In this document: positions 1 to 8,224 of the stretch, piece after piece
Layout: every line of letters starts with the position of its first letter
Position numbering within the stretch: position 1 is the first letter of the stretch
Source: Molossus alvarezi
Lineage: Eukaryota > Chordata > Mammalia > Chiroptera > Molossidae
Assembly: GCA_037176705.1 (NCBI GenBank)
Contig: JBAWUJ010000071.1
Coordinates: 62,001 to 126,000 of the forward strand
Length of the DNA stretch: 64,000 nt
Direction of reading: 5' to 3'
Position numbers and translations under genes: made by a program
The notes under the pieces: generated by a model
Told to the model about the DNA's origin: nothing
Database searches by the model: none
Seen by the model: the letters and a program-made list of their open reading frames with translations, nothing else

Positions 1-303
1 GGAGGGATACCTCGACTGGGAACATCCTCCCTGAGGAGCAAGGGGTTCCCTTCCCACCCCGGGCCCCCACCCAGCTCAGGATCCCAGTACCAGGAAGAGA
101 CGTCCCCATCCCTTGTGGCTGTGCAAACCACCCGGGATCGAGGTCCAGGCTGAGGCTGCCGGGGTCCCTGGCAGTTCCTTTGAAAGGGCCTGCCCTCGCA
201 CGGAGCTCCGGGGACCCTCTTTCTGCGGGCTGCAGAGTGGGGGTGGGTGGCAGGGAGGGACAGCGGCAGCTTGAAAGGCACCAGAGACATCCCTGGGAAG
301 AAC

Positions 304-310
304 TGAGTCA
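304..310. promoter_or_regulatory. AP-1-type motif TGAGTCA
   Basis: A perfect heptamer, present in all twelve units at the same offset. A seven-base palindrome-like match is expected by chance every several kilobases, so on its own it is weak evidence. Confidence 0.3.
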
Positions 311-963
311 GTCCTTTGGCATTGGGGTGAGAGCTGGAGGGGCGGCTTTGTCGCAGGCACGCGTGCTGGTGGAGGCTGCTGTTCCATGGGTGAGCCCTTC
401 CCTCGCGGGGCAGGCAGCCCGGTGGGTGGGCGCGCACCGTCCCTGGGACTCTGGTGACCTGGCACCCACTGTCTGGGCCACCCTGGTGATTGCCTGAGGC
501 CCCGCCCCACGGCCCATTCAGGCCCACCCAAGCGGTGTCCATTGATTTTTTCCTAGGATTGGCCTGTCTTGGCTCCCGCTTGCTCCACGTGGTCCTAAAT
601 TCTCTGAAACCAACAACACCTGGCCTCAGCGAGCCCCATCCCTCCTCTGGCTCACTGGCCCCAGGCCTGGCAGTAGTAGCAGCCAGCCTTGGGCCCCAGC
701 TTGACATTGCCTAGGCACCTCCAAGACCAGCACAGAAGGCAGCCATGTGTAGATCGCTTTGTAGCTTATGTCTGGTGGCCCCGGGGAGAACACACAGGGG
801 CAGTGGCTGACCTCGCCCCGGAGCCAGCCTAGAAGAGTTGGCCTTTCCTTTGCTCCCTTTCCCTTAAGAATATTACGATGGCATCCTCAGTACCTGGAGG
901 TGGGTCTTTGTGCTTCTTTCTCAATAGGCTGTACGTATGTATTCTTTTTCTTGCTTCTCTCTT

Positions 964-984
964 TCCTCCCTCCCTCCCTCCCTC
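964..984 (+). repeat. (CTCC)n pyrimidine tract
   Basis: Five CTCC-type tetramers in a longer pyrimidine stretch (about 941-987). Present in every unit at the same offset, without visible length change. Confidence 0.9.
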
Positions 985-1236
985 TCTGGCTAGAGCCCTT
1001 TGGGGCTCAGGGCAAGACTGAGGAAGTTGTACAGAGAGCTCCCACATGCCCACTGCCCTGTAGTCCCTGCTCTTTCTTCCCCAAGTCACACACGGGCAGG
1101 CACGCAGGCACCCAATGCGTGAATTTTCTGAGGCCCAGAGGCCTGCTGCAGAACTTAGGATGAAACCCCTACCCTTCTCTTTTCCAGAAAGACAGGCATG
1201 GGCCTAAGCAAGGTGTCCTGGCCTGGGCCTGGGCCT

Positions 1237-1270
1237 GGGGGGTGGGGGTGGGGTTAGGGGGTGGGAAGGG
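1237..1270 (+). other. G-quadruplex-prone G-run cluster
   Basis: Five runs of 3 to 6 G are separated by T, T, TTA and T, and then AA and a further GGG. This satisfies the usual G3+N1-7 rule several times over and includes a GGGGTTAGGGGG step resembling telomeric sequence. It is preceded by three GGGCCT hexamers. Conserved in all twelve units, apart from a G-to-T change just downstream of the runs in unit 11. The ability to form a quadruplex is inferred from the motif. Confidence 0.75.
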
Positions 1271-1495
1271 AAGGCCAGGGCCACTTATTCCAAGGGAACA
1301 GCAATGGCTTGATTCCAATGCAGAGAGCCTAGGACTTTGCCTGAGGCTTCTACAACTCCCCCACACTTAGGCCACTGATTCCAAGCTGCAGGAAGGGAGC
1401 AGGGGCAGTCTGGGGCTGAAGGAGTTCGCCTCCATGTGCCAAAGCCCAAAACTGCCCTCCACCCTCTGAGAAAGGGCAGGGGTGAGGTGGCGGTT

Positions 1496-1518
1496 GGGTG
1501 GTGGTGGTGGTGGTGGTG
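1496..1518 (+). repeat. (GTG)n trinucleotide tract
   Basis: Seven to eight GTG triplets followed by GAGCGGTGGCGG. The length is constant in the eleven full units. Confidence 0.9.
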
Positions 1519-1732
1519 AGCGGTGGCGGTTTAGGGGTGCAAGTGCAGGGCATCCAAGGAGAAGTTAAAGAGTCCATCTCGGCGTCTTAGATTCCCCAGG
1601 CCAAACGCCGGTGTGGACCGATGAGGGTCCAGGGAGGCCTGGTAGGGGATGAATGGACTCAGTAACCCTGTGTCTCGGGAACAACAAGCACACTCGTACT
1701 GAAACACTGTGCTCCAGCTGACGATTTTGGTA

Positions 1733-1742
1733 ACTCACCTTT
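1733..1742 (-). other. Consensus splice-donor-like site, minus strand
   Basis: On the minus strand the sequence reads AAAG then GTGAGT, a full consensus donor. It is intact in all eleven full units. With the site at 2066-2072 it hints at spliced antisense transcription, but no matching acceptor has been established. Confidence 0.35.
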
Positions 1743-1755
1743 AGGTACCCTTCAC

Positions 1756-1811
1756 ATGGATGGATGGAGAGATGGTTGGGTGGGTGGGTGGGTGGGTGTA
1801 TGGATGGATGG
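1756..1811 (+). repeat. Compound GGAT / GGGT tetranucleotide repeat
   Basis: ATGG repeats flank five GGGT tetramers (1778-1797). The GGGT core is a second quadruplex-prone motif. A consensus-like minus-strand splice donor lies about 15 bases before it. No length variation between units is evident. Confidence 0.9.
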
Positions 1812-2017
1812 TGAGCACTGAACTGGACAGACAGGACACACCGATCCTCCCTCCGCCCACCGATCTCCAAGGGTAGGTCCGGGCCTAGGACATGGGCAAC
1901 CCCCCATCAAGTGAATTTAGTTAACACCTTTGTAGTTTGGACCATCAGTGAGTTTAGTGTAGGTCTCTGGGTCTGTGGGGCCACTACACAGGCCTCCCCT
2001 GAGCTCGCCTGTGTTCC

Positions 2018-2062
2018 TATGTGTGTGTGGCCCCTGTTACGCGCACACGCGCGCACACACAC
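2018..2062 (+). repeat. TG tract and alternating CG/CA stretch (Z-DNA-prone)
   Basis: A TG tract (2019-2029) is followed, about 10 bases later, by about 24 bases of alternating purine and pyrimidine rich in CG and CA (2039-2062). The TG tract is two bases longer in units 4, 6, 8, 9, 10 and 11 than in 1, 2, 3, 5 and 7, and is one of the A/B diagnostic differences. Confidence 0.8.
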
Positions 2063-2065
2063 GGT

Positions 2066-2075
2066 ACTCACCTCC
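2066..2075 (-). other. Splice-donor-like site, minus strand, lost in B-type units
   Basis: The minus strand reads GGAG then GTGAGT in units 1, 2, 3, 5 and 7. In units 4, 6, 8, 9, 10 and 11 the plus strand has CTCTCC in place of CTCACC, which turns the invariant GT into GA and destroys the site (for example at 19141-19150 and 30541-30550). Confidence 0.4.
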
Positions 2076-2403
2076 GGAGAGCCCTGACTCCTAAGTCGTG
2101 ATCCAGGGGTTGTTTGAAACATCACCCCAAAGGAGTGGAGCCCAGGAGGGGGATGTGAACATATGTCCTAGATGCCAGTGAACTGTGTGTTCTTAAAAGG
2201 GTTCAGATCTTAGGTCGTAGGTGATGTTTATATTTACTACCTTGCAATGAGAACCTAGAAACAAGTCAGGACATCAAAAATCCCTCTCTTTGAAAGTCAG
2301 GGAGTTCCTGCATGTGTCAGAGAGGATCCCCTATTTGTCTCCTGGCCTTCCACAGAATTCACCCCAGGACCTGAGGTGTAATCTTTGAGTCTGATGAGTT
2401 TTT

Positions 2404-2410
2404 TGAGTCA
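2404..2410. promoter_or_regulatory. AP-1-type motif TGAGTCAT, just before the hexamer array
   Basis: The extended form (ATGACTCA on the minus strand) lies 12 bases before the (GCTGGT)n array in every full unit. Binding is inferred from the motif only. Confidence 0.3.
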
Positions 2411-2422
2411 TTCTTTGTTGTT

Positions 2423-2496
2423 GCTGGTGCTGGTGCTGGTGCTGGTGCTGGTGCTGGTGCGGGTCCTGGTGTTGGTGCTGCTTCTGCTGCCGCTGC

Positions 2497-2537
<41 letters not shown>
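2423..2537 (+). repeat. (GCTGGT)6 hexamer array followed by (CTG)n; variable between units
   Basis: Six perfect GCTGGT copies (2423-2458), degenerate copies, then an uninterrupted CTG run at 2499-2537. Run lengths by unit 1 to 11: 13, 11, 9, 9, 9, 9, 9, 9, 9, 8, 8. For example unit 2 is 8190-8222 and unit 3 is 13889-13915. From unit 3 onward there is a CAGCTGCTGCCGGTG insertion before the run and a second GGT after it. Read in one frame the array gives a Leu/Val-rich stretch. I regard that as a by-product of the repeat and not as a membrane protein. Confidence 0.93.
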
Positions 2538-2539
<2 letters not shown>

Positions 2540-2740
2540 TCTTCAGTTAATCCTCACCCGAGGGTATTTCCTTGATTGGCAGTTGCACACTGAAATGGCA
2601 GGATAATTCTGGGAGAAGAGGAACGGAGAAACCGAGGCAGGAAAGTTAAACAGAGCCAAGGAACTTTGCGCGACGTGTGTAGCAGGGCCTTGTCTTGAGA
2701 ACCAGGCCAACAGACTCTATTTGTCACAGAAGTGTGCAGC

Positions 2741-2756
2741 AGAGGAGGGGGCACGG
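2741..2756 (+). promoter_or_regulatory. CTCF-like motif 1
   Basis: AGAGGAGGGGGCACGG contains the full AGGGGGC core and matches 12 of 16 positions of the consensus CCASYAGRKGGCRSYR by my count, but lacks the 5' CC. Conserved in all full units. Confidence 0.3.
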
Positions 2757-2810
2757 AAGGGGAGAGGGGGAGAATTCAGACACCACTCATCCTGAAGTTG
2801 TTGGGACAGC

Positions 2811-2842
2811 AGGGAGGGAGGGAGAGAGGAAGGAGGAAAGAA
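2811..2842 (+). repeat. Purine-only GGGA/GGAA tract
   Basis: GGGAGGGAGGGAG followed by GGAAGGAGG. A purine strand of about 30 bases that could form a triplex or quadruplex. Present in all full units. Confidence 0.75.
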
Positions 2843-3092
2843 GAGTGTAAAGGAATGAACCAAGCAACCAGGCAACCAAGCGACAAAAGAGGCAGGTCCT
2901 TCCCAGGAACTAGACCAAAGAAAAGGGGAGGCTTTTGGACTCCAACTGCACCAGGAATATCTAGGCGAGGAACTCAAACCCAAAAACTTCCAGACAGAAG
3001 GGGATGTGAGGCAGAAAAGGCTCTTTAGATGAGCTGACAGCCTGCCTGTGCTTCCTAGGCCAGACGCGTAGGTGGGCTTGCTCCGTTTCCGT

Positions 3093-3150
3093 AATAAATG
3101 TGCATGAGTTCAGGTTGTGCTCCATTCACTTGCACTCACGTTGCAATAAA
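3093..3150 (+). terminator. Two AATAAA hexamers 46 bases apart
   Basis: Canonical polyadenylation hexamers at 3093-3098 and 3145-3150 on the plus strand, followed by TTCAGGTTGTGCTCC and later TGTGCAGTGTCTCC, moderately GU-rich. They are conserved in all full units and could end plus-strand transcripts begun in the previous unit's CpG-rich half. A third AATAAA lies at 5425-5430. The hexamer alone is weak evidence. Confidence 0.3.
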
Positions 3151-4014
3151 TTCACGGAGCGAGCGGAACGCAGATCTTATGTGCAGTGTCTCCTCCACCT
3201 CCTTCCCCATGAGAACACAAAGATCCAGGCTGACGACAGCCCTCTGCCGGTGATTCAGGGGATCGTCCAGTCACACCTCTCTGGTGTCTGTGAGCGGCGG
3301 TGCAGGTCCCATTTTCATCACAGGCGGCCTTTGAGAGGGAGTGGGAGGGGGGCAGGGGGTATGGTCAAGTGGGAGGGCAGGAGGGAGCGGGAAGAGGGAA
3401 CTCTGCAACACCGCATGAGTTTATTCTCTTTGGCTTTCCCCACACACTCACTGCTGCAAGAAGCAATGTGGAGTCACACCAAGATTCCCCACGGGAGAAC
3501 AGGAAGGAGGGGTTGACGGCAGGCAAATTTCCTTAGTAGGCCTCCTCCTCGCCCAGCCGCACCACTTGCCCTTGGCAGAGATTCCAGCGCCAGGCAAGGG
3601 GAGAGTGGGGGCGAAAGCTTCACCGTGCCCAAAGGGTAGGGCCCCCGGCCCATGGGAAGCTGGAGGCAGGCGGGCCGAGCAGTAGAGGGGTGTCCCGTGG
3701 AACACATCTGCCGCTTCTCCATCGGACTGGAGCTTGGTGGGTTGTCGGGGCGGCGGCCCAAACACACGGGTGGAGGGGGGCGCTCGCCTAGGGCGGGACT
3801 TTTGGGGGGGTTGCCCCGCCGGCTCGGGCCCGCCGCCTCAGGAGTGGTTCGCGGTGTCCTGCCAGGAATCCCTCCGTCACCCTCTTCAGTCCGCCAAATC
3901 CCCTTTTTGTCTGGGAAAAGTGGACATGTGTAAAGAGGAGAAGCAAACGGAAGACACAGCTCGGTGAGGCCGATTCACGTGCATTTTGTTTCCACGCGAC
4001 ACAGGTGTCAAGAA

Positions 4015-4020
4015 GTAAGT
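4015..4020 (+). other. Splice-donor-like GTAAGT, plus strand
   Basis: AGAA followed by GTAAGT matches the consensus at +1 to +6 but has A, not G, at -1. It is 576 bases upstream of the acceptor at 4590, a plausible intron length. Conserved in all full units. No transcript evidence is available. Confidence 0.35.
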
Positions 4021-4171
4021 GTAAGGGATGAGGCCCCCACCTGCGTTTCTCAGACCCGTGAAAGTAGTTTTCATGGCAGGTACTGCCGCCTGTCATTTGC
4101 CCCTACCCTGCTCCTCCACACCGCCTTCCTTTTCCCCGGGGCGCAGGTGTGCTGCTAATTGCCACCATTCA

Positions 4172-4210
4172 CGGCGGCCGCGGCCCCGCCCCCTTCGCCA
4201 CGCCCCCGTC
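4172..4210. promoter_or_regulatory. GC-box cluster (candidate promoter core)
   Basis: A CGGCGGCCGCGG stretch is followed by CCCCGCCCCC and CCACGCCCCC, which are minus-strand GGGCGG/GGGCGTGG-type SP/KLF boxes. No TATA box lies nearby. A CACGTCAC (CRE-half-like) element lies about 100 bases downstream at about 4312-4319. Present in every unit at the same offset. Promoter activity and direction are inferred only. Confidence 0.45.
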
Positions 4211-4332
4211 CTGACGGCCCATCCCCCTGTGCGCCGACCCGGCCAGCTGTCAACCTCCTCTGTGCGGAGCTTATCACAGCCGCCACCGGGCAGGTGCTGC
4301 GCGATTGCCACACGTCACAGTGAGGCCAGCCG

Positions 4333-4367
4333 GATCGCATCGCATCACATCGCATCGCATCGCATCC
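4333..4367 (+). repeat. CATCG pentamer microsatellite
   Basis: Seven tandem ATCGC-type pentamers, one changed to ATCAC. Constant in all units. Its CpG content makes each copy methylatable. It sits between the GC-box cluster and the pyrimidine tract. Confidence 0.9.
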
Positions 4368-4458
4368 TGGCTAACGGGGCCACGGAGACGCGTGGCCCAG
4401 CGCTCGGGAGCCCGGGCTCGTGGTCGATTCACGGCAGCGGGAGGGTGCTTGGGACACT

Positions 4459-4563
4459 TGTCTTCTCTCCTGTGTTCTCTGCTTCTCTCTCTCGCTCTCT
4501 CTCTCTGTGCCTCTCTCTCCGCCCCGCCCCCGTCCCCCTCTCCTCCTCTCTCTCACCCCCCTA
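4459..4563 (+). repeat. CT-rich pyrimidine tract with unit-specific length
   Basis: About 100 bases of almost pure pyrimidine, (CT)n then C-rich, ending CCCCCCTAG. It is one of the most variable parts of the unit: CTCTCTCTCGCTC (units 1, 9, 11), CGCTCG with six CT (unit 2), CGCTAGCTC (3, 5, 7), CGCTCG with seven CT (4, 6, 8, 10). It leads into the acceptor at 4590 and could act as an extended polypyrimidine tract. Confidence 0.85.
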
Positions 4564-4590
4564 GTCTCATAGAGCTCTCCTGTCTTGCAG

Positions 4591-4868
4591 GACAGGGAAT
4601 TTCGCGGAGTCGTGGAAGGGACTGCTCCCCTAGGCCCCTCCTGTGCCGAGGAAGGTCAGGCGGGCAAGCGGATCCCGGGCGGATTTGGGGATTTCCTCGG
4701 AGCGAGGAGGCAGCTTCTCTGTGCGATCTCGGTTCCGGAGGAGGACACCTGCTGTGGGCAGCGAAGCTGGACCCCGGTGGCCTGGGGTTTTCGCCTGCGC
4801 CCCCGGTACGTCAACCATCCACAGGAGTGGAAACGGTCCTGGTGCACACTGCAACTGTTTTCAGAGAG
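4591..4868 (+). ncRNA. Candidate internal exon (278 bases) of a plus-strand transcript
   Basis: A long pyrimidine tract and CTGTCTTGCAG end at 4590, a near-ideal 3' splice site, and GAG followed by GTAGGG at 4869 is a fair donor. The same pair occurs in every full unit: 10276-10553, 15973-16250, 21675-21952, 27373-27650, 33075-33352, 38773-39050, 44475-44752, 50178-50455, 55877-56154 and 61577-61854. Units 9 and 11 differ by a few substitutions. Open frames cross the region, but they resemble no protein I know, so a non-coding exon is more likely. In unit 4 an inverted version of this exon lies at about 22033-22310, so a transcript through both could form a very long hairpin. Splicing is inferred. 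Confidence 0.3.
4748..4763 (+). promoter_or_regulatory. CTCF-like motif 2, within the candidate exon
   Basis: CCTGCTGTGGGCAGCG matches 13 of 16 consensus positions by my count, with mismatches at both A positions and one R. Conserved in all full units. Unit 4 also carries an inverted copy near 22139-22153 that lacks one G at its GCAGCG end, so this unit would hold two sites facing opposite ways, the second slightly degraded. Confidence 0.3.
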
Positions 4869-4884
4869 GTAGGGACTGTCGTGT

Positions 4885-4955
4885 CTTAGGTCAAATAAGT
4901 ACTTTTGAAACATAAGTCCATCAAATCAACGTGTTCATAGTTATTGCTGATCCGC
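4885..4955 (+). other. AT-rich gap between the two CpG-rich blocks
   Basis: About 70 bases of AT-rich sequence (TCAAATAAGTACTTTTGAAACATAAG and onward; only this part is quoted in outline as TCAAATAAGTAC then TTTTGAAACA) separate the candidate exon from the second CpG-rich block. Units 3, 5, 6, 7, 8 and 10 have an extra C in ATTGCCTGATCC that units 1, 2, 9 and 11 lack. The breakpoint of the unit 4 inversion lies inside it, right after TTTTGAAAC. Confidence 0.7.
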
Positions 4956-5017
4956 CCGCGCCCGCCCAGCCCCCAGCACACCAGGCCAACCCCAGCCGGC
5001 CTCTCCCCCCCCACCCT

Positions 5018-5034
5018 GACACACACACACACGC
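5018..5034 (+). repeat. (AC)n tract in the CpG-rich half
   Basis: Seven AC dinucleotides followed by GCACCCCC. The length appears constant among units, but the C-run before it differs (longest in units 1, 9 and 11). Missing from unit 4. Confidence 0.85.
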
Positions 5035-5114
5035 ACCCCCACGGTCACGCACAGCGCCCCGCCCCCACCCACACACACTGACACAGCAGCGCCCAGTCAC
5101 GGCCCGTTAGAGAT

Positions 5115-5134
5115 CCGGTCCACTGGTGGACCCG
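5115..5134. repeat. Short inverted repeat with CTCF half-sites
   Basis: CCGGTCCAC, two bases (TG), then GTGGACCCGG: arms of 7 perfect bases extending to 9 with one extra C. The minus strand begins CCACCAG, the 5' half of the CTCF consensus, and goes on to TGGACC, which departs from it. Present in all full units except unit 4, where the inverted segment has replaced it. Confidence 0.55.
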
Positions 5135-5691
5135 GTCGCTGTCCGTTGCAGCGGCCAAGTCCGGTGCCGGGCAACCTGTCTCTCCGGTCGCCCAGGCAAC
5201 CGGCGCGGTCACGCGTCCCCCGCAAGTCGTCCTCGCTCGTTCGGTGCCTCGATCGCGTGACCGCGGTTCTGCGGGCAGACCCGGAAGCGGGCCGGAGAGA
5301 GGCACACACGCACAGACACTCCCTCCCTCCCTCGCACACAGACACACACGGGCCTCCACACCTCCCTCTCTCCCTCCCCCCTCCCCCCCTTGGCCTCTGG
5401 CCAAATCCAAATACAGAATCAGTCAATAAAACATTTCAATATCGCCGTGCTCTCGTCCTGTTCATGGGCTTTGCGTCAGTCTGCGGCGGCGGCGGCCCGG
5501 GCAGAGACCCTGAGAGGGCAGAGGAGATCTCCCCCTCCCTTTCGACCTGGAGGATGTTCAGTGGGCTGGCGAGGGAAGAGCGGCTGCCAGCCGCCCAGCC
5601 GGCCCGCGCGGTTTGTTTCTCACGGAAGGCTTCCGGGCCCGTGACGAGGGAGACGATCTGGTGGGAGACCTAAGAGTGTAGTGAGACATCA

Positions 5692-8187
5692 GGAGGGATA
5701 CCTCGACTGGGAACATCCTCCCTGAGGAGCAAGGGGTTCCCTTCCCACCCCGGGCCCCCACCCAGCTCAGGATCCCAGTACCAGGAAGAGACGTCCCCAT
5801 CCCTTGTGGCTGTGCAAACCACCCGGGATCGAGGTCCAGGCTGAGGCTGCCGGGGTCCCTGGCAGTTCCTTTGAAAGGGCCTGCCCTCGCACGGAGCTCC
5901 GGGGACCCTCTTTCTGCGGGCTGCAGAGTGGGGGTGGGTGGCAGGGAGGGACAGCGGCAGCTTGAAAGGCACCAGAGACATCCCTGGGAAGAACTGAGTC
6001 AGTCCTTTGGCATTGGGGTGAGAGCTGGAGGGGCAGCTTTGTCGCAGGCACGCGTGCTGGTGGAGGCTGCTGTTCCATGGGTGAGCCCTTCCCTCGCGGG
6101 GCAGGCAGCCCGGTGGGTGGGCGCGCACCGTCCCTGGGACTCTGGTGACCTGGCACCCACTGTCTGGGCCACCCTGGTGATTGCCTGAGGCCCCGCCCCA
6201 CGGCCCATTCAGGCCCACCCAAGCGGTGTCCATTGATTTTTTCCTAGGATTGGCCTGTCTTGGCTCCCGCTTGCTCCACGTGGTCCTAAATTCTCTGAAA
6301 CCAACAACACCTGGCCTCAGCGAGCCCCATCCCTCCTCTGGCTCACTGGCCCCAGGCCTGGCAGTAGTAGCAGCCAGCCTTGGGCCCCAGCTTGACATTG
6401 CCTAGGCACCTCCAAGACCAGCACAGAAGGCAGCCATGTGTAGATCGCTTTGTAGCTTATGTCTGGTGGCCCCGGGGAGAACACACAGGGGCAGTGGCTG
6501 ACCTCGCCCCGGAGCCAGCCTAGAAGAGTTGGCCTTTCCTTTGCTCCCTTTCCCTTAAGAATATTACGATGGCATCCTCAGTACCTGGAGGTGGGTCTTT
6601 GTGCTTCTTTCTCAATAGGCTGTACGTATGTATTCTTTTTCTTGCTTCTCTCTTTCCTCCCTCCCTCCCTCCCTCTCTGGCTAGAGCCCTTTGGGGCTCA
6701 GGGCAAGACTGAGGAAGTTGTACAGAGAGCTCCCACATGCCCACTGCCCTGTAGTCCCTGCTCTTTCTTCCCCAAGTCACACACGGGCAGGCACGCAGGC
6801 ACCCAATGCGTGAATTTTCTGAGGCCCAGAGGCCTGCTGCAGAACTTAGGATGAAACCCCTACCCTTCTCTTTTCCAGAAAGACAGGCATGGGCCTAAGC
6901 AAGGTGTCCTGGCCTGGGCCTGGGCCTGGGGGGTGGGGGTGGGGTTAGGGGGTGGGAAGGGAAGGCCAGGGCCACTTATTCCAAGGGAACAGCAATGGCT
7001 TGATTCCAATGCAGAGAGCCTAGGACTTTGCCTGAGGCTTCTACAACTCCCCCACACTTAGGCCACTGATTCCAAGCTGCAGGAAGGGAGCAGGGGCAGT
7101 CTGGGGCTGAAGGAGTTCGCCTCCATGTGCCAAAGCCCAAAACTGCCCTCCACCCTCTGAGAAAGGGCAGGGGTGAGGTGGCGGTTGGGTGGTGGTGGTG
7201 GTGGTGGTGAGCGGTGGCGGTTTAGGGGTGCAAGTGCAGGGCATCCAAGGAGAAGTTAAAGAGTCCATCTCGGCGTCTTAGATTCCCCAGGCCAAACGCC
7301 GGTGTGGACCGATGAGGGTCCAGGGAGGCCTGGTAGGGGATGAATGGACTCAGTAACCCTGTGTCTCGGGAACAACAAGCACACTCGTACTGAAACACTG
7401 TGCTCCAGCTGACGATTTTGGTAACTCACCTTTAGGTACCCTTCACATGGATGGATGGAGAGATGGTTGGGTGGGTGGGTGGGTGGGTGTATGGATGGAT
7501 GGTGAGCACTGAACTGGACAGACAGGACACACCGATCCTCCCTCCGCCCACCGATCTCCAAGGGTAGGTCCGGGCCTAGGACATGGGCAACCCCCCATCA
7601 AGTGAATTTAGTTAACACCTTTGTAGTTTGGACCATCAGTGAGTTTAGTGTAGGTCTCTGGGTCTGTGGGGCCACTACACAGGCCTCCCCTGAGCTCGCC
7701 TGTGTTCCTATGTGTGTGTGGCCCCTGTTACGCGCACACGCGCGCACACACACGGTACTCACCTCCGGAGAGCCCTGACTCCTAAGTCGTGATCCAGGGG
7801 TTGTTTGAAACATCACCCCAAAGGAGTGGAGCCCAGGAGGGGGATGTGAACATATGTCCTAGATGCCAGTGAACTGTGTGTTCTTAAAAGGGTTCAGATC
7901 TTAGGTCGTAGGTGATGTTTATATTTACTACCTTGCAATGAGAACCTAGAAACAAGTCAGGACATCAAAAATCCCTCTCTTTGAAAGTCAGGGAGTTCCT
8001 GCATGTGTCAGAGAGGATCCCCTATTTGTCTCCTGGCCTTCCACAGAATTCACCCCAGGACCTGAGGTGTAATCTTTGAGTCTGATGAGTTTTTTGAGTC
8101 ATTCTTTGTTGTTGCTGGTGCTGGTGCTGGTGCTGGTGCTGGTGCTGGTGCGGGTCCTGGTGTTGGTGCTGCTTCTGCTGCCGCTGC

Positions 8188-8224
<37 letters not shown>

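Larger units (their letters stand above)
3640..5670 (+). promoter_or_regulatory. CpG-island-like half of the unit
   Basis: CG dinucleotides are sparse from about 540 to 3640 but frequent from about 3700 onward, especially at 3745-3860, 4170-4440, 5100-5320 and 5455-5650. The block is interrupted by an AT-rich gap at about 4885-4955. The contrast recurs in all eleven full units, except that unit 4 has lost the segment equivalent to about 4897-5370. In mammals such CpG-dense segments of macrosatellites often carry promoters and are methylation-sensitive; that role here is inferred. Confidence 0.7.
1..5691 (+). repeat. Unit 1 (5691 bp), subfamily I
   Basis: With unit 2 it forms a diverged subfamily: pure (CTG)13 without the CTGCAGCTG interruption seen later, GAAGTGTGCAG at about 2730 (GAACTGTGCAG from unit 3 on), AGAGTGTAAAG at about 2843, GGCAACC at about 2870, and one G fewer in the CGGGCCCGCC stretch near 3828. 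It alone has GGGGCGGC near 341. Its 3' end has TCACGCG, CTCTCTCCC and GGCCCGGG variants. It retains the minus-strand splice-donor-like site at 2066-2072. Confidence 0.97.

Noticed and set aside
1251..1265. Interstitial telomere sequence
   Set aside because: Only a single GGGGTTAGGGGG step within a G-rich tract; no tandem TTAGGG array.
2385..2606. Leu/Val-rich frame looking like a membrane segment
   Set aside because: It is the translation of the GCTGGT and CTG repeats and varies with repeat number.
1..5691. DUX4-like (D4Z4) homeobox macrosatellite or USP17-like (RS447) unit
   Set aside because: No frame shows a homeodomain or a ubiquitin-protease motif, and the unit length differs from the 3.3 and 4.7 kb of those arrays.
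5670..6398. A 242-codon minus-strand open frame spanning each unit junction
   Set aside because: It is open in ten junctions, but only because the copies are almost identical. It is Pro/Arg/Gly/Ser-rich, resembles no family I know, and overlaps other open frames on both strands. No evidence of coding constraint.
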